Part shown: positions 22,838 through 36,500 of the stretch, in pieces
Position numbering within the stretch: the first letter of the stretch is position 1
How the letters are laid out: each line of letters begins with the position of its first letter
Assembly: GCA_013350335.1 (NCBI GenBank)
Contig: CM023537.1
Coordinates: forward strand, 44,142,111 to 44,206,110
Reading direction: 5' to 3'
Origin: Chimonanthus salicifolius
Taxonomy: Eukaryota; Streptophyta; Magnoliopsida; Laurales; Calycanthaceae
Length of the DNA stretch: 64,000 bases
Position numbers and translations under genes: made by a program
Notes under the pieces: model-generated
Databases searched by the model: none
Seen by the model: only the letters and a program-made list of their open reading frames with translations
Told to the model about the DNA's origin: nothing

Positions 22838-24690
22838 GTGGCAGAATTTGATGGGGACTTCATGCCGAAGGACGATCATTTGGAGAATGATGTCGAGATA
22901 GATCATATTGAAGAAATTGCCATGACTTTCATGGACCATTTCGACCAAGGCAACACTCATTTGAAACCAGCCAATAAGAGATGGCGGGAGGAAATACCAG
23001 GTGCACCATCAGTGATGAAGCTGATCTTGAAGATGTGGCTTTGGAAGAAATCAATGAAGAACAAACACAACATCAACCACAACGTTACAAGGATGATAGA
23101 ATGAAAAGATTGGAAGATCTAGTTGCAAATCTTACGCGCAGTATGACAACTATGCAGATGACTCTCCATCAACAACATGTTTCTACCAACAACAACAGAC
23201 TACCTTTCAACAACAGTTGCAACATATGGTGACTCGCTAGACCATGCAAGCTAGACCACCACCTGCTAGATTTAACACTCTAATGGACGTGGAAGACTTC
23301 GAGGACTTCGACTCAGATAGACCTAGCTTCAAGTAACCGATAAGACAACCACAATGTAAAAAATGAGGGTACATCAAGAAATGAATCACAGTTTCGACAG
23401 AGACAAGTCCTTCGGCATCAAGGCAGACATGCAAGAATATTCTGGAGGTGTGAATGCTGATGAATTTCTTGATTGGGTAGAGACTCTAGAAAACATCTTC
23501 AAGTGAAAAAATATCCCTGACCACAAACATGTCTCCTACATGGTCATCAAACTAAAAGGGAGAGCCTTGATCTGGTACAAAAGGCTAAAAATGGAAAGGC
23601 AAGCCAAGGGGAAAAAATCCAATTTGGGAAGAAACTGAAGAAACTTATGTACAAAACTTTCCTCCCTTCCTATTACAATCGAGAGTTATTCTCCAGACTT
23701 TAGAAGCTGAGATAGGGAAACAGGGTAGTAGCAAACTACAATGAAGAGTTCAACCTCCTACTAGACTATAAAACCTGCATGAGACTGAGGAGCAAAGGGT
23801 CACCAGGTACATCGATGATTTGAAACGCTCAATTACCGATGCAGTGGCTCCTTTTGGCTTATTCGAATTAGTGGATGCATTTAGAAAATCTCTCCAATTT
23901 GAGAAGATAGGGAAAAGAAAGGTAGATCCACCTTCCCTAGCACCGACCAATAGTTCCTTGTCGACCCACACCTCTAGGCAAAACTACAATGGAACAAGGC
24001 ACATCGTCCAACGCACAAGTCAGTCAACCTTCAACTACAGATCCAAAAGGCAAGGCTAAGGTTAAGTGTTTCAAGTGCAACACCGTTGGGCATGTGGCTT
24101 CAGAATGTCCAAAAAGGAGTGTCAACCCAGCATAGGAAAGAGAAGAAGATGTTGGACGTGCAGAAGACAAGCTAGAAGAGAAATCATTAAATACAAACTC
24201 CTTCATCGAGGACAAGATCATATAAGAAGATTCTGGAGACAGTCTCATGATCTGACACACTCTCATGGCACCCAAGGTCAAGTCTAATGAAGATTGGCTT
24301 AGGCACAAGATTTTCCACTCTAGATGCACGATCCAGGGGAAAGTTTGTCACTTGACCATAGATGGTGGCAGTAGTAGCAACATCGTGGTGCAGACAGTGG
24401 TTGACAAAATTATATTGAAACATACCCTCATCCATACTAGGTATCCTTGTTCAAAAAAGGAAACAAGGTAACTGGCGGCAAACAATGCTTGATTTTCTTT
24501 TCAATTGGTAATAAATAGTATGGCGATGTTTGGTGTGATGTCTTACACATGGACGCTTGTCATATGTTATTGGGAAGGCCATTGTAGTTTGATAGGAATG
24601 CAATACACAGTGGCAAACATAACACCTAAACACTCAAAAAGGATGGGGCGAAGATAATCCTTAGGCTGGTGAAGGACTTGGCAAAATTGG
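22838..24690 (+). pseudogene. Ty3/gypsy gag-protease remnant
   Basis: The pieces appear in the expected order. First is a Gln/Asn-rich gag N-terminal segment (22838-23230). A gag core follows with ADEFLDWVETLENIF (about 23458-23502) and LKGRALIWYKRL (about 23551-23587). A CCHC zinc knuckle CFKCNTVGHVASECP lies near 24068-24112. Next is an aspartic-protease region with HLTIDGGSSSNIV (about 24350-24390), where the usual D-S/T-G is DGG. Last is the MDACHMLLGRP box (about 24550-24582) that follows protease in many plant gypsy polyproteins. Numerous stops and frameshifts break it. No LTRs, reverse transcriptase or integrase are visible nearby, so it is an old internal fragment. Confidence 0.75.
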
Positions 24691-26489
24691 CTACAAAGAA
24701 TGTGAGACTCATCAAGCAGACATCTATATTGCAATCTTCAGAGTCTCCAATGAAAAAGTGCCACAGGACCAGGATAGCATAAACCAGGATCAGGATGAAG
24801 AAGAAAAGCTGAAGATTGAGACAGTTGAACAACACAGGGAGTTGGTCCCGTCCAGAGCATTGTATTATTTTCGAAATTTTACATTGTATATGAAGACCCA
24901 ATATCAGCATCGTTTGTAAATACTTGTAACAAGAATCATATATTTGCTAACCTTCTGAATGACAGGTATCCATCATAGGGTTCCAGGGTTTTGATCCTCC
25001 TCGACACGACACCCAAAGCTAGAACTAGAAACCAAAACTCAAAACTCAGAGAGAGAGAGAGGGAAAAGTTCTTCCAAACTCAAAATTGCTTGGATTTCTT
25101 GGATTCAATGGTGTGCTTTGTACAATGTCTAAGGGATTTGGATTTCTTGTTTTTTTGCTTTACTGTTAATTATTTTTGTCTGAACATGTGCACCAATTTT
25201 CCGTGTTATGAAAAATGAATTGTATTCTTATGTTGGCTAGGTGATGGCATTGTAATCTTGAATCAGATTCTGCAGTCTTTGTGTACAGTGAATGAAGTGG
25301 CTAGCATTGGTTTCACCATTGCTTCCTTTTCATTGTAATCATGGTGGTTATGATTATTTAACCTTCCATCAGATATTCTTTTGAAATATTTCCATCTAAA
25401 ATTGTATGTCTGCATTTTATTGACCTTCTGGTATTTGTAATATTCACGGCCTTAGTCAATGCAGGTGGTCCATGTGGTGCCAATTAGTGTTTCAGGCTTC
25501 CAGCAAAGGGTCGGCCTGCATAGATTGGGATTTTGTTATCTGTTTTAAGCCAAATGTGTGCCTGTTATTTAGTTTAGTAGAGTTAGAATGATGAACGTAG
25601 GAGTTTTTATGTTATGAGTTGCGTTTGAGATTTAATTTGGGTTTTCCTTGTTTTAGGAATATTGCAACACAGTTTTTGCCATCTTAATTTAAAGAAAACC
25701 TTCAGGACCTGAAAATTTTCCTTCCTCTCTTGGTTGACCATCTGGTGTGTGGCTCACCTGTTGGAATGGTGTATTTATCCTTTGTGTTGTGATGGTCAGT
25801 TCTACAATTCCTTTATGCAAGTATATTTATCATTTCTCTTCCATGGTTTTAAGATCCTCCATCTGCAACAAGCTAGAAATGAGTTAAAACTCCAAAATGA
25901 CCAAAGTTGGCTTTGCATCATGGAATGCTTTCGCTTAGGTTCTCATGCCTTGCTGAGAAACATCGTTCTTGTATTAGATGGGGCTACAACTTTTCGTTCA
26001 CCAACTTCTAACAATAGGGGAACAAATTGGTGCCTTAATTTTGTCAATAGGGCTGTTCCTCAGCCCGAACTCGAATTGAAACCTATTCGAACCCATCAGA
26101 AATGAACAGGTTTGACCACATATACTAGTTGATAGGCTAGGTTCGGGCTAAATTCTTGAGCATGTTTGTATAAATGGTTTGGCTTGGGCATTTGAAAGAA
26201 GCCTGTGAAAGCCTGTTGGGCTATTTGGCCCGTTTAGCCATTATACTTGTATGTGTACATATGGCCATTTTCCGTTCTTATAGAAAATTACTTTGAAATG
26301 TATTAGAAATCTAATAGTTTAGATTAAAAGTAAACTACATGTCAACCAATTTGTTCTAAAAACTCTATTTGGAACAGTTTGATCTTAATGATCAACGTCA
26401 CTAGACATTCTTAAAATTATGAAGACAATGACGTCTGGTGATTGAGTGCTAAGATCAAATGACTAGCAATTGAGTTTTGAGTTTAAATT
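24691..26489. other. No gene recognised
   Basis: Mixed AT-rich DNA with a (GA)n patch at 25049-25062. ORFs here show no family motif. Near 26049 the sequence TAGGGCTGTTCCTCAGCCCG resembles the end of a non-autonomous hAT-type element, but no partner end was found. Confidence 0.4.
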
Positions 26490-28272
26490 TGAAAGTTCCT
26501 TTGAGTGCTTAGAACCAGATTAACTCTAGAGGGGTGAATAGGGTAATCACAAATTGTGGGCTTTTAAAAATTTCTTGATTAATAAAGTGCGGAATTAAAA
26601 AAATTAATCAAGAATATGTGTTATGCAATGTGTAAAAGGTAAAAAATCAATCACACAAGTGATGATACACAATTTATAGTGGTTCGGTTAGTCAACCTAC
26701 ATTCACTGTAGAGACTCGCTCAACCTTGAGTTATCTCCAATTCACTAAGTGTTAGAATTATACCAACACAATAGAATAGGACTTCCACCTATATCCAATT
26801 AATTGAGACTTTCACCCAATTTTTTTCTCACTATTTTTTATAGTGGTTCAAGAGAAAACTCTCTTTAATCCACTATACAGTGATATGATTTTTAAAGAAA
26901 AATCTAAACTAATGAAGTACTTTCCTTTGAAGCTCTTTGCAAATGAAGAAATATGCTTCTAAATGATTCATCCAATGTGTACTCGTACAATCCCGATGTC
27001 GAAGACGATCTGCTGTGTAGAGCAATCACAATCCTTGGGTAGACTTCTCTAGAAGATTGGGTTCTCAATCTCTATCCTAGAGCTTTGGCTTAATCCTTCT
27101 CTCTTAATCTCAATCATAAAGGATTGGATACTTGAATGATTTACTTTTGATTTGCCAAAAGAGAATAAGCCTAGAGGTTTTGCCTTTGATTCTTGGGAGA
27201 ATTCCTCATTGGTAGATGACTCAATTAATGGCTCCTTTATCCTCTCTACCAACTCCCAAAATAGTGTTTGTATTTATAGGTAACATAAAAAATTCGTCAC
27301 CCTGATACACACGATCGACCGTGTACTGGCGATCGATTTGTCCGTGTTTGTAATCTTGTTCACCAACCCGATGTTGTGCATTAAATGCACAGCAACGGTA
27401 ATCTCATGATTGATCGTCCAACATGATTGATCGTCCGTGTTTATGGCGACAGATCGAGGGTTAGCGAAAGCATCGGCCTGTGACTCACTTTATTTTCCAG
27501 CATCAAGTCCCATCCATGCCTAGGGTGATTGATCGTGTACCCGATGGGTAATTGCCATATCTCGTCGATAGGTCGTGCGACCGACTGATTGTGTTATACC
27601 ACACGAAGGGTTCCCACCAGACAAAAGCATCGTCCTGAGCCTGACTGTATTTTTCAGTGGGTATTTGACATAGGCTCCACGCGATTGATTGTGAGGGCGA
27701 TTAGTCGGCCCTGTACCCAGACGAAGCATCGTCTGCACGATCTGATATCCGAGACTTTGACTGTGAATGCTAGTCCATATTATTCTCTAATGCCCAGGGC
27801 GATCGATTGTATGCACGATTGGGTCAGCCTTGTCCCAACGATATATCGTGAGTACGAATGTATCGTCCTGAGACTAAGTGTGTTTGACAGTTCATTTTAT
27901 CCAGAACCCTTAACAATCCAGACGATGGGTTGTATGACCACGATTGATCAGTCCTGCCATATGGCGATGTGTCGTCCACGACAGTGAATTCATATTTACA
28001 AGTTGGATTCCAATTCATGTCAAACACACTTTAGGCTTAATTAATTATCCAAATGTGATGTCTAAGCCTAGGTATGGTCTACCTAAGGTTTGGATTCCAC
28101 CTAAGGTCATCTATGGTCAACTACCTTCTGTGATTGCCATACACATGTTGATCGAATGGGTCTTCATGCTTTAATCAACACTTGAGTCTTGAGCTTCTTC
28201 TCTTCAAGGCATTGCTTCACCTGAGTCACGGAATTGACAAACAGGTGACTCGGCAAGTCAGGGGCATTAACA
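26490..28272 (-). mobile_element. Solo LTR (1783 bp) of the copia family, TSD AAATT
   Basis: It starts TGAAAGTTCC and ends GGGGCATTAACA, with a perfect AAATT duplication (26485-26489 and 28273-28277). It matches the LTRs at 477, 1718 and 10898 along its length, including CTCTAGAGGGGTGAATAGGG and the CGATTGATCG-type zone at 27300-27980. It is the least disturbed copy in the window and serves as the reference for the family. Confidence 0.92.
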
Positions 28273-28277
28273 AAATT

Positions 28278-28420
28278 TGTTCTACTTGTAGCTCGTCATA
28301 TATAATTTTAATACGAATTGAATTTTTAATGATATGATAAGGGCAGACTTGAGCTTAGCGTTTTTCAAATGGGTAGAGTGAGGTTTTTTGTCTATTTAAA
28401 TGAGCTCAGACTGCCACGGG
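28278..28420. other. Short spacer between solo LTR and hAT
   Basis: No gene is seen. Its last 8 bases (28413-28420, GCCACGGG) are the left copy of the hAT target-site duplication. Confidence 0.6.
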
Positions 28421-28447
28421 TAGGGGTGTAAATGGATCCGGATCCGG
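28421..28447 (+). repeat. hAT left terminal inverted repeat
   Basis: 27 bp beginning TAGGGGTG, complementary to 33519-33545 with three mismatches. Confidence 0.88.
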
Positions 28448-29439
28448 CCCATTTCACCAGAATCTGGATCCGGATCTGGCCCATTAACGTTAATGGGCTG
28501 TCTGAATCCGGCCCATTTACACAGGAACCATTAGGATATAGATCTGGACAGTCCAATAAGCCTATTGGACCGTCCGCGCCCCATTAAAGATCCAACATGC
28601 TTATTTAGCCCAATTTGATTGTTTAATAATCTTTAAACTTTATAATAGTTAAAAAATATTAATTAGTTTGATAAAAATATTTTTTATGACCTATGTATTT
28701 AAAATTTGACATTTTTAATATATCCATCAACATCCACATGAGTAATTAAAATTAATTCCTTTATCATTTTTTTTCTTGAGTATTTGTTTTTGACAAATAA
28801 AAAATTTACTGTAAAACTAATGAAGTATCATTTATCATTATAAAACTTAAAAATAATAATTCCAATGATGAGAGACTGATAGAGTGACCACATCAACGGT
28901 CAAGATCATCTTAGGGTCCGAAACACTAAAACAAAATAAATTGGGCTTATTACCCTTAATACAAAATAAATAATAAATAAAAAAGTACATTTAAAATAAA
29001 ATATCATGTGGTCCACTTGTTGGTGATCTCTTTTGTGGACTTCCAAAATCAGACCTGAAAAAGTAAAAGTGAGAAAATACATTAACAAAATATTGGAAAA
29101 TCATATTCCTTGTTTTTATTCAAACATTTCAACTAATAATTTACTAACTCATGAAATGCTATTGGGAAATAAAAATAAGACATATTAAAAAGGAGGAGAA
29201 GATTCACTGTTTGTGGGTCCCACTTTCTCCTAGAGAATGGATCCAAATGGAGAAGATGGACTTCCCTAGAGAAGTCTCCCCACTTTTCTCCATCCAAACA
29301 CAACCTCAAATCATAAATTCTCATATGCAACATCTACAATTTCTTGAATTGAGTGGAACAACAAAGAAATTTTAAAAATAAAAATAGTATAAGTACATTC
29401 CCTACAACTTGTAAGATAGCATTTCTCCATACTTGTTAC

Positions 29440-29505
29440 CTTTTCTAAGCCTTCATCTTTAGCAACAAGTGTGGATGGTTTTCCTCGACCCCATGAAACT
29501 TCAAC
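29440..29505 (-). pseudogene. Captured exon resembling acetoacetyl-CoA thiolase
   Basis: On the minus strand a 66-bp segment encodes VEVSWGRGKPSTLV followed by AKDEGLEK. From memory of the family, plant cytosolic acetyl-CoA C-acetyltransferases have a very similar EVSGGRG(K/R)PST...DKDEGLGK stretch. The segment is bounded by a plausible 3' splice site (CCCATGCAG) and a 5' splice site (AAG|GTAACA), so it looks like one exon with flanking intron captured from a host gene. The next thiolase segment (AKLRKLRP in the family) was not found downstream. It sits inside the hAT element between the transposase end and the left TIR. It cannot encode an enzyme. Confidence 0.5.
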
Positions 29506-29893
29506 CTGCATGGGGTAAAATTCATGGAAGATAAATGATAATTCTCCATCACTCAAGACCTTAGGTTTCATAAGAATCCAGTATAAAATGAAAACGAGAA
29601 CTCCTTATTAAGAAAACTAAGAGAATAGAAGAAGTCGATAGACTGGCCTTAAATGTCATTAGAATAATAATTAATGTTCAACCTCATTCCCATTTTACCA
29701 GTTCTGCTCCAACACTGGCAATATCAAATGAAACCACTAAAGGCAAACCCAAAACTGCAGCAAAATCAGTTTGAAAATGATAAGCACTGCCATGAACATA
29801 AAGTGAGATTACAGAAAGAGAATAGAGTACCACTATGCATTTCATATTTAGACTTGGTGAATTCTTTCTATAAACCCACTACCTTAACATGAA

Positions 29894-32084
29894 TTATTGT
29901 TGAGACGCAAAAGTAGAGGCATTAATATCATCCACAACACTACAATAGCAAAAAAGATCGTGTAAGTCAAACATAAGAAAAACTATAAAATGAATTGACA
30001 TTGATTGGTAACATTTATTTTAAACTTAAAGGATTACCACTCATCATTGGCAGTCCATATAGAACCCAAACTCAAATTACTATCGTCAACTTCAAGCGAG
30101 CCCAACTCCCTTTCACCTAACATAACATAAGAAATATAAATGATGTCACATGCTCCTATGAAATAAATTGAAATCAAGGCAACAAATTAAAATAAGCACT
30201 AAAAATACTTTGTATGGTATCCCGCAACCAATCTTGGCCACGCACTAACGTATTCAACAGTTTTTGGACACATAGAGCTGCGATACTGGTCAAGAAATCT
30301 ACCTCCAGCACTAAAAGCAGATTCTGATGCAACAGTCGATGTTGGAATCGCTAGAATATCACGGGCCGTCTTTGCAAGAATAGGGTACTTGGGAGCATTA
30401 TTTTTCCACCATTGCAGCACATCAAATTCATCGGACCTCGGAAAGTTGGGTTCCTCAAAATATAGATCTAGATCTGATTTATGAGCAGAACTCGAGCTTT
30501 CAAAAAGAAACTTCTCAAACCTTTTCACTCGTTTTGTTCCATCTAATGTTGGTGATCCACTAACATCTTGCCTAATGCATTGTCTTTTTGCACTATTATC
30601 TGGTGATTGAGCCTCATACTCTTTATGAAGATTCTTAATATCACATAAAATCTGAGCTATTTGATCATTCTTATAATCAACCCCAAAAATCTTTGGATAA
30701 TAGAACTCCAACAATTTCAGCTTATATCGAGGATCCAAGAATTGTGCAATCGCAAGAGCTAGACTACAAATGTCCCAATATTTTTCAAACTTGCCCATCA
30801 TCTTATCCACTGTAGGGGCAATGATATCGTCATCAACCATAGAATTTTCATATAAATGTAGCCGAATATCACAAACTTCTTCAAAAAATAAATTCGAGGT
30901 GGGATATTTAGAACCAGAAAACACATTCTGTAGCTTAATAAAATGGTTCTAAAAGCTTACAAATTTTTTCAGCTTTCTCCCACTCACTTCAAGATGGTGC
31001 TCCCACTTTCTCTTTATAGCTGACATCATAATATTCTAAATGTTGGAATGCATCTTTGTACGGCAAGGCCACAACTAACATTTTATATGTGGAGTTCCAC
31101 CTTATAGGGACATCCATGATCGACTTCCTTTTAGAGTATATTTTAGCACGGCTACAAATGTCTTCGATTGTTTTCAACCTTGATTGTGATCCATTGACAT
31201 ATTTGACAGCTTTCACGAATCATATCAACATCCTTATTTATTATCCGTATGCTTTCTTGGACTATTAAATTTAAAATATGTGCACAACAACACACATGGA
31301 ATAATCTGCCATCAAGTACTAAGCTCCTTCTCACCTTCTGAACAAGCTTTGTAACCAAATAATCATTTACTCTCTATGGTTATTGACGGTTAATGCAAAT
31401 AGCTTCCGGTCGATTTTCCAGTCTAACATACTCTTGAAAACAGAACTGAACAAGTTATCTCCATTATGAGGAACTTGTTCTACTTTGAAATTGAGTATTC
31501 TTTTTTGCAAATTCCATTCGGCATCTATATAGTGTGCCGTTAAATAACTATAGCCTAGAATTTGGATCGATGTCCACATATCAGTGGTAAGGCTAATACG
31601 ACAAGTGAGGGAATCCAACTCGCTACATAACTTTCTTTTCATTTCTTCATACAAACCTGTACAAATTCCCTGGATGGAAGTCCTTGAGACAAGCTTAAAT
31701 TGGGGTTGAAGATTCAACGATTGAAAAAGGATACTCATGCAAAATTATCATCTTTGCAAGATCCTCTACACTATGTTGTTGATCAAATTCAAAATCAGCA
31801 CACACTACTTCATTGAGGCTACCAGATTGTGTTGGATCATATTTTTTACAAAAAGGCAAGTGGCGCCACAAGTAGGAAGTTCCACTAGTACTCAATGCAG
31901 TAAATAGTTTACCACAATGATTACATATTGCATTTATAAGTCTATCTATCTCTGCGTAATGAAAATCATTCCACATATTAGATGTCTTCCTCCTATGTAC
32001 AACACGTTTTGGTCTAGAAACATTTGATGCCGCATCTATCTCATTCTCCTCAATGAAGTCATTCCTCTCATTAGAACTAGACAT
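29894..32084 (-). pseudogene. hAT transposase with BED zinc finger, broken
   Basis: From 32084 leftward, an N-terminal BED zinc finger comes first (SNMWNDFHYAEI, then CNHCGK...WRHLPFC). The RNase-H-like core carries LTTDMWTS (about 31565-31590), SYLTAHYID and LFALTVNN; the family usually has DN here. Then come CCCAHILNL (about 31280-31310) and PIRWNSTYKML (about 31080-31115). The C-terminal dimerisation domain contains WWKNNAPKYPIL and IPTSTVASESAFS (about 30200-30420). Two small 3' exons follow, 30038-30116 (ELGSLEVDDSNLSLGS) and 29894-29939 ending in a stop; their splice phases agree. Frameshifts near 31210 and stops near 31367, 30985 and 30950 disable it. It would have bound the TIRs and catalysed cut-and-paste transposition. 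Confidence 0.85.
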
Positions 32085-33089
32085 TGTACTGCATAAAAAG
32101 TATTAACTTAATAAATTTCATTTATGTTCTAATCTCACTTAAAAATAGAGTTATCCATACGAAGAATAAGGAGGATGATAGATGATATGGGAAACATCAA
32201 TGAGTTTATCACATTTACCCATTTTTAGACTTTATACTAACTCACAAGAAATGGAGAGACTTGACACTTGACAGACTACATATAATAATCTAATAATTTA
32301 TTACTCAAATATAATTAAGCAGGAAATCAAAAATAGAAAAAAAAAAAAAACAGAGCACAAAAATGAATTGTAGCTCCATCTATTTAGGTGAGAGCCCATT
32401 TGTAGATCTCTAACCTTTTCAAGGTTAACTATGTTTTGACTGAAAGCTTTCTTTTATCTCATTTATATTTGGAATCCTTTGTATGCATTACTTGGTTTTC
32501 AACCAAGAAGTGACTTGGCCTCTCAGTCATAGAGCAATGGCCATAGGACTCGATTATGACCTGTGTCACCTAGAGAAGAACAACCTCCACTTAACCTTTT
32601 TTTTTTTTTCATTCAACCCACATGGTAGAACCACCACATGCCTCTTATAATATGAGCAATGAATAATGAATGAATGATGCATGAGAGAATAGAAAAGGCA
32701 GAGCATTTCCAAACCATTTTCAGCTTTAGAAATAGATTTATATTTTTTAAAAAATACTAACCCAGATTTATTTATTTTCATTTATATATCCATCTTAACC
32801 CAGATGGAGAGTCCAATCAAAGCCAAAAGAAATGAACTCAAATCTCCAACAACAATAAGAAAACAAAACCCCAACTTCAATGGAATTCAGGAAGAACTGA
32901 AAACAAGATATTGCATACCAACACAGTGGCAGTGGTCACAGAACGGCTGGATCGAGTACTTGACGTTCTCCTCTACAGAGTCCTCCAGTCGATGCCTTTT
33001 TCTTTTAAGACAATTTCTCTGGGCCTTGCAGAACCAAAGGGATTGAGCATTTTGGTGGGGTTCTGTCATTGAAGGAGCAGAGCTTGAGC

Positions 33090-33315
33090 TTTCTATCTTG
33101 ATAGAGAGAGATCGAAAGAGAGAGACTCGAAGAAGAGAGCAGAGATCGAGAGAGAGGGTAGTGAAAGAGGTGAGAGAGACCACAGAGAGATCGAGAAAGA
33201 GAAAAAGACCTAGAAAGATAGAGACTTAGAGAAGAGAGCAAAGATCGAGGGAGAGCAGCGAAAGAGGCGAGAGAGAGACCAGAGAGAGATCGAGAGAGAG
33301 CAGCGGCGAGAGAAG
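33090..33315 (-). repeat. (GA)n-rich leader of the hAT element
   Basis: A purine-rich run of GAGAGA with interspersed TCGA lies between the right TIR and the transposase start. It would appear as a CT-rich 5' leader in the transcript. Confidence 0.6.
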
Positions 33316-33518
33316 TTCCACTTCTTCAATTTCTTGCCCTAGCCGAGAGACTCATTAACGTATTCAATATTTCTGACCGTCCATTGGACCGTCCATGGAC
33401 TGTCCGCTACCGGCCCTATTATCTTAATAGATATTTGGATCGGATCCGAGAGTCCTTATTGGACTCTAGGATCCATATCGCAAATGGACTCCTGGATCTG
33501 GGCCGGATAGTCCATGGG

Positions 33519-33545
33519 TCGGATCCAGATCCATTTACACTCCTA
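33519..33545 (-). repeat. hAT right terminal inverted repeat
   Basis: Reverse complement begins TAGGAGTGTAAATGGATC, matching the left TIR at 24 of 27 positions. Confidence 0.88.
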
Positions 33546-33553
33546 GCCGTGGG

Positions 33554-36500
33554 GCATAAACATGTGAATACTCCTATTTGTATGTATTGGTTGATTTTTT
33601 ATTGAAACCCACTGCCCCTTTCAATCAGTCAGTTGCGGGTTGATTGCAAGATGCTCTACGTGGAGTGGACTGAACTTGAATTTTGACAAAAATTGCTTAT
33701 GTTTAAATCAGCAAGATTATAGCATGTATGTTTAGTTGCAAAACTATGATGTGGTGCTGAATAGTTCTGTATGTTGAAGGAACCTTCATGGGCCTAAAAT
33801 TCTTCAGAGGAACCAGAATTATGTGTGGCACAATAAGGGTGTATCTACAAAATGTCAGCTTCTGAACTTTGTTAAGAATATACAAGGAATCATTCCCAAA
33901 ATTATAAAATTTGTTATATAATTTGTCTCCTGTAAGTATTTGTTTATGCCTATAGTTATGAATTTTTACCTTCTGATATATATTTTCTAAGCCTTGTTTT
34001 GTAGTTTACCATTATTATCTTTTGTGTATGTCAATGGTATGCATTTACTAGTTTAATTACTTCCTGGCACTTGTTTTACTTATTTTATTTAATTGTATGT
34101 TCAAAATTGGCAGCTGGGCTGTGCATATCTTTCCATTTGTCAAAACCCTTTTATTAGGTTTAATTGCACTTTCAAACTTATTACCAGACATCCTCTCGAT
34201 GGGGCATTATAAGGGGTAAGTTGCAGCCAATAGAGTGGTGAGTGGGCAATGATGTAAGTGGATAAAGAAGATGGAGAAAAAAAAAAACTACGTTCAGCAT
34301 CATGAGATGAAGATAATTTAATGGTTAAAAGCGTAGATTAGTAGATGTTATAAAAGGCAAATAAACAAAGCCAGGGATAAAAAAATTGCCAATACGTATC
34401 TGGTTTTAATACTCAACACATATCGTATCGGCCATACGTATTTAATATCGAACATCTCAATCATATCAGCCGAAAGATTTTTTTTTTTAAATAAAACACT
34501 GCTTTTGGCCGATGTTATCAAATAAAATAAAATCGACCAATGTTATAAAAAAAATTAAAAATTACATAATTTCTTTCAGAAAAAAATAAAAAAATCACTA
34601 TCCAATATAGGCCGATATTTCAATTTTTTTACATTACCGAACATGAGACAGAAATACCAGGGCCTAGGTCATTGCTCTCCTCTCTATTGGAATCATTGTG
34701 CAAGTCAGGGATACTTGAGGTTCTATGAATTCCTTTAGTTTTTAAGAAAACAATCAAAGAAGTCTCGTAATGGAGATCAACACCATAAGCTCCTACATCA
34801 AATGCTACGGTTTCTCACACCATCAGCTCCTACATCAATTCCTACAGCTGTCAATTGATTAGCTAGCAAGAATCCTAATAGCCAATTTAATATTGTTAGA
34901 ATTAGGAAAAATATTGTTACATTGTAGTAAATTGATTGGAGAGAATTAGGGGTCTTTTTCATATAATTAGGAGAAATTACAACTATCTAATTGGGAGATA
35001 ATTAGAGGATAGGTATCAGCTAGAGAGGAATGTACAATCGAATAACAGAGAAATCTGCCCAGCTAGTTGTTTCTTAGTTATGGTAAATTTTTCCATTTAC
35101 AGTAAGGCAAGTTGTGACTGCTAAATTAAGTCTAATTTTGTGATTAGACAATGAACACCTTCGCCTACATGTCATGGAGAATATTCTTTTTTTAGCTAAA
35201 TTCATGGGAATGGCTATAGTATAGAATATATAAAAAAATCTGAATTAATATGAATAGTTAGTTCGGATTAGCCGTAAATTAATTGGAGAGATTTGGGGTC
35301 TACTTCATTAATTAAGAGAAATTTTAACCATGTAATTAATTTTTCTACAATTTTTTTTAGTAATTTTTCATCAATTTTATAAAAAACATTTGAAAATCTC
35401 AAGATTGTAACTTAAAAACAATATTTGAACATGTAAATGACTGATATTTAATAAAAAAAAATTATATACCCATGATCCTCAAAAATTTCTTAAATTTTTG
35501 TAATTTTTCTGATTTTTTTTTTGACAAAAAGTAAAAAATAAAAAAATCGGTTGGAGAGAGAGATATCTCCGGCAATATCCGATATCTGAGATATCAGCCG
35601 ATATCATTCTCTTCTGAGATTTAAACCCTTGAAACAAAGCATGTGTACTTTTGAAGAATTTTTTTAATGATTACTTTTGAAGAATTTACTCACTCAAATT
35701 TTCATTGCTTACTTAAATTTTGTATGCTAAAAGAGTTTCACATCATTTGAAAGGATGGTTTTATACAAGAGTAATCAAGTTTATAATGCTCTTAAAGTAT
35801 TGGGTAACGAGGAAAAGATAACTAGATGAAGTTAGGGTAAGAAAGATGTATATGCTATGTTAAATGAGTAGATTTACTTCAAAAGAAATGACCATGTCAG
35901 AGATAATTTAAAAATATCTCCAGTAGATGACAATATGAGAGACTCATTTCAAGTAGTTTGGCCATTTGAGTTAAAGATCAGAGACAATTATGAAGACGTT
36001 GATAGCTTAATTGAAATAAATGAAGACAATTGGAAGATTGCAGATAAAATTATGGTTCTCCAAGCATGTAAGATTTATGATCAAGGTAAACTTAGAGACA
36101 TTAATCAACACTCAAGTGATGTAAATGTCCAATTGGCACTTCAATTTCAAGATAAAGGTTGATGGAACAAAAGACCCATAATTCTACACTCAAAAGCCAC
36201 TCAAATTGATGAAAAATTACTTTTAAGGACATAGTATATGGGTCTAATTTTCCAAATCAAGTGTTTCCATGCCCAGTTGATCCGAATAGAGACTCAAATT
36301 CAAGGGATAAGGGTTTCACTCGAATTTTGCTACTAGCACACGCCTGGAGTGGTATAAAATTCGTTCATTAGCAAGCGACAAGAGAGCAAAGGAAACCCTT
36401 TCGAGCAAGTGGCGTTCACATGGTCCAAAGTTGGCTAAAGACGTCAAGCCTTCCTTTATGTTTCCCAGGATTTTGGGTGTAACAATCTTACGATTGTTGG

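Larger units (their letters stand above)
28421..33545 (-). mobile_element. hAT-superfamily DNA transposon, 5125 bp, decayed
   Basis: The terminal inverted repeats are 28421-28447 and 33519-33545, starting TAGGGGTGTAAATGG and TAGGAGTGTAAATGG; 24 of 27 positions agree. The 8-bp flanks GCCACGGG and GCCGTGGG (33546-33553) fit a hAT target-site duplication with two changes. Subterminal DNA at both ends is rich in GGATCCGG, GGCCCAT and TGGACCGTCC words, as in hAT transposase-binding regions. The transposase gene lies on the minus strand. A (GA)n-rich leader lies at about 33090-33310. The left-hand 1.4 kb (28448-29890) carries no transposase and includes the thiolase-like exon. Confidence 0.88.

Noticed and set aside
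35935..36162. 75-aa acidic frame as a real gene
   Set aside because: Stops flank it closely on both sides, there is no recognisable family, and the surroundings are repeat debris.
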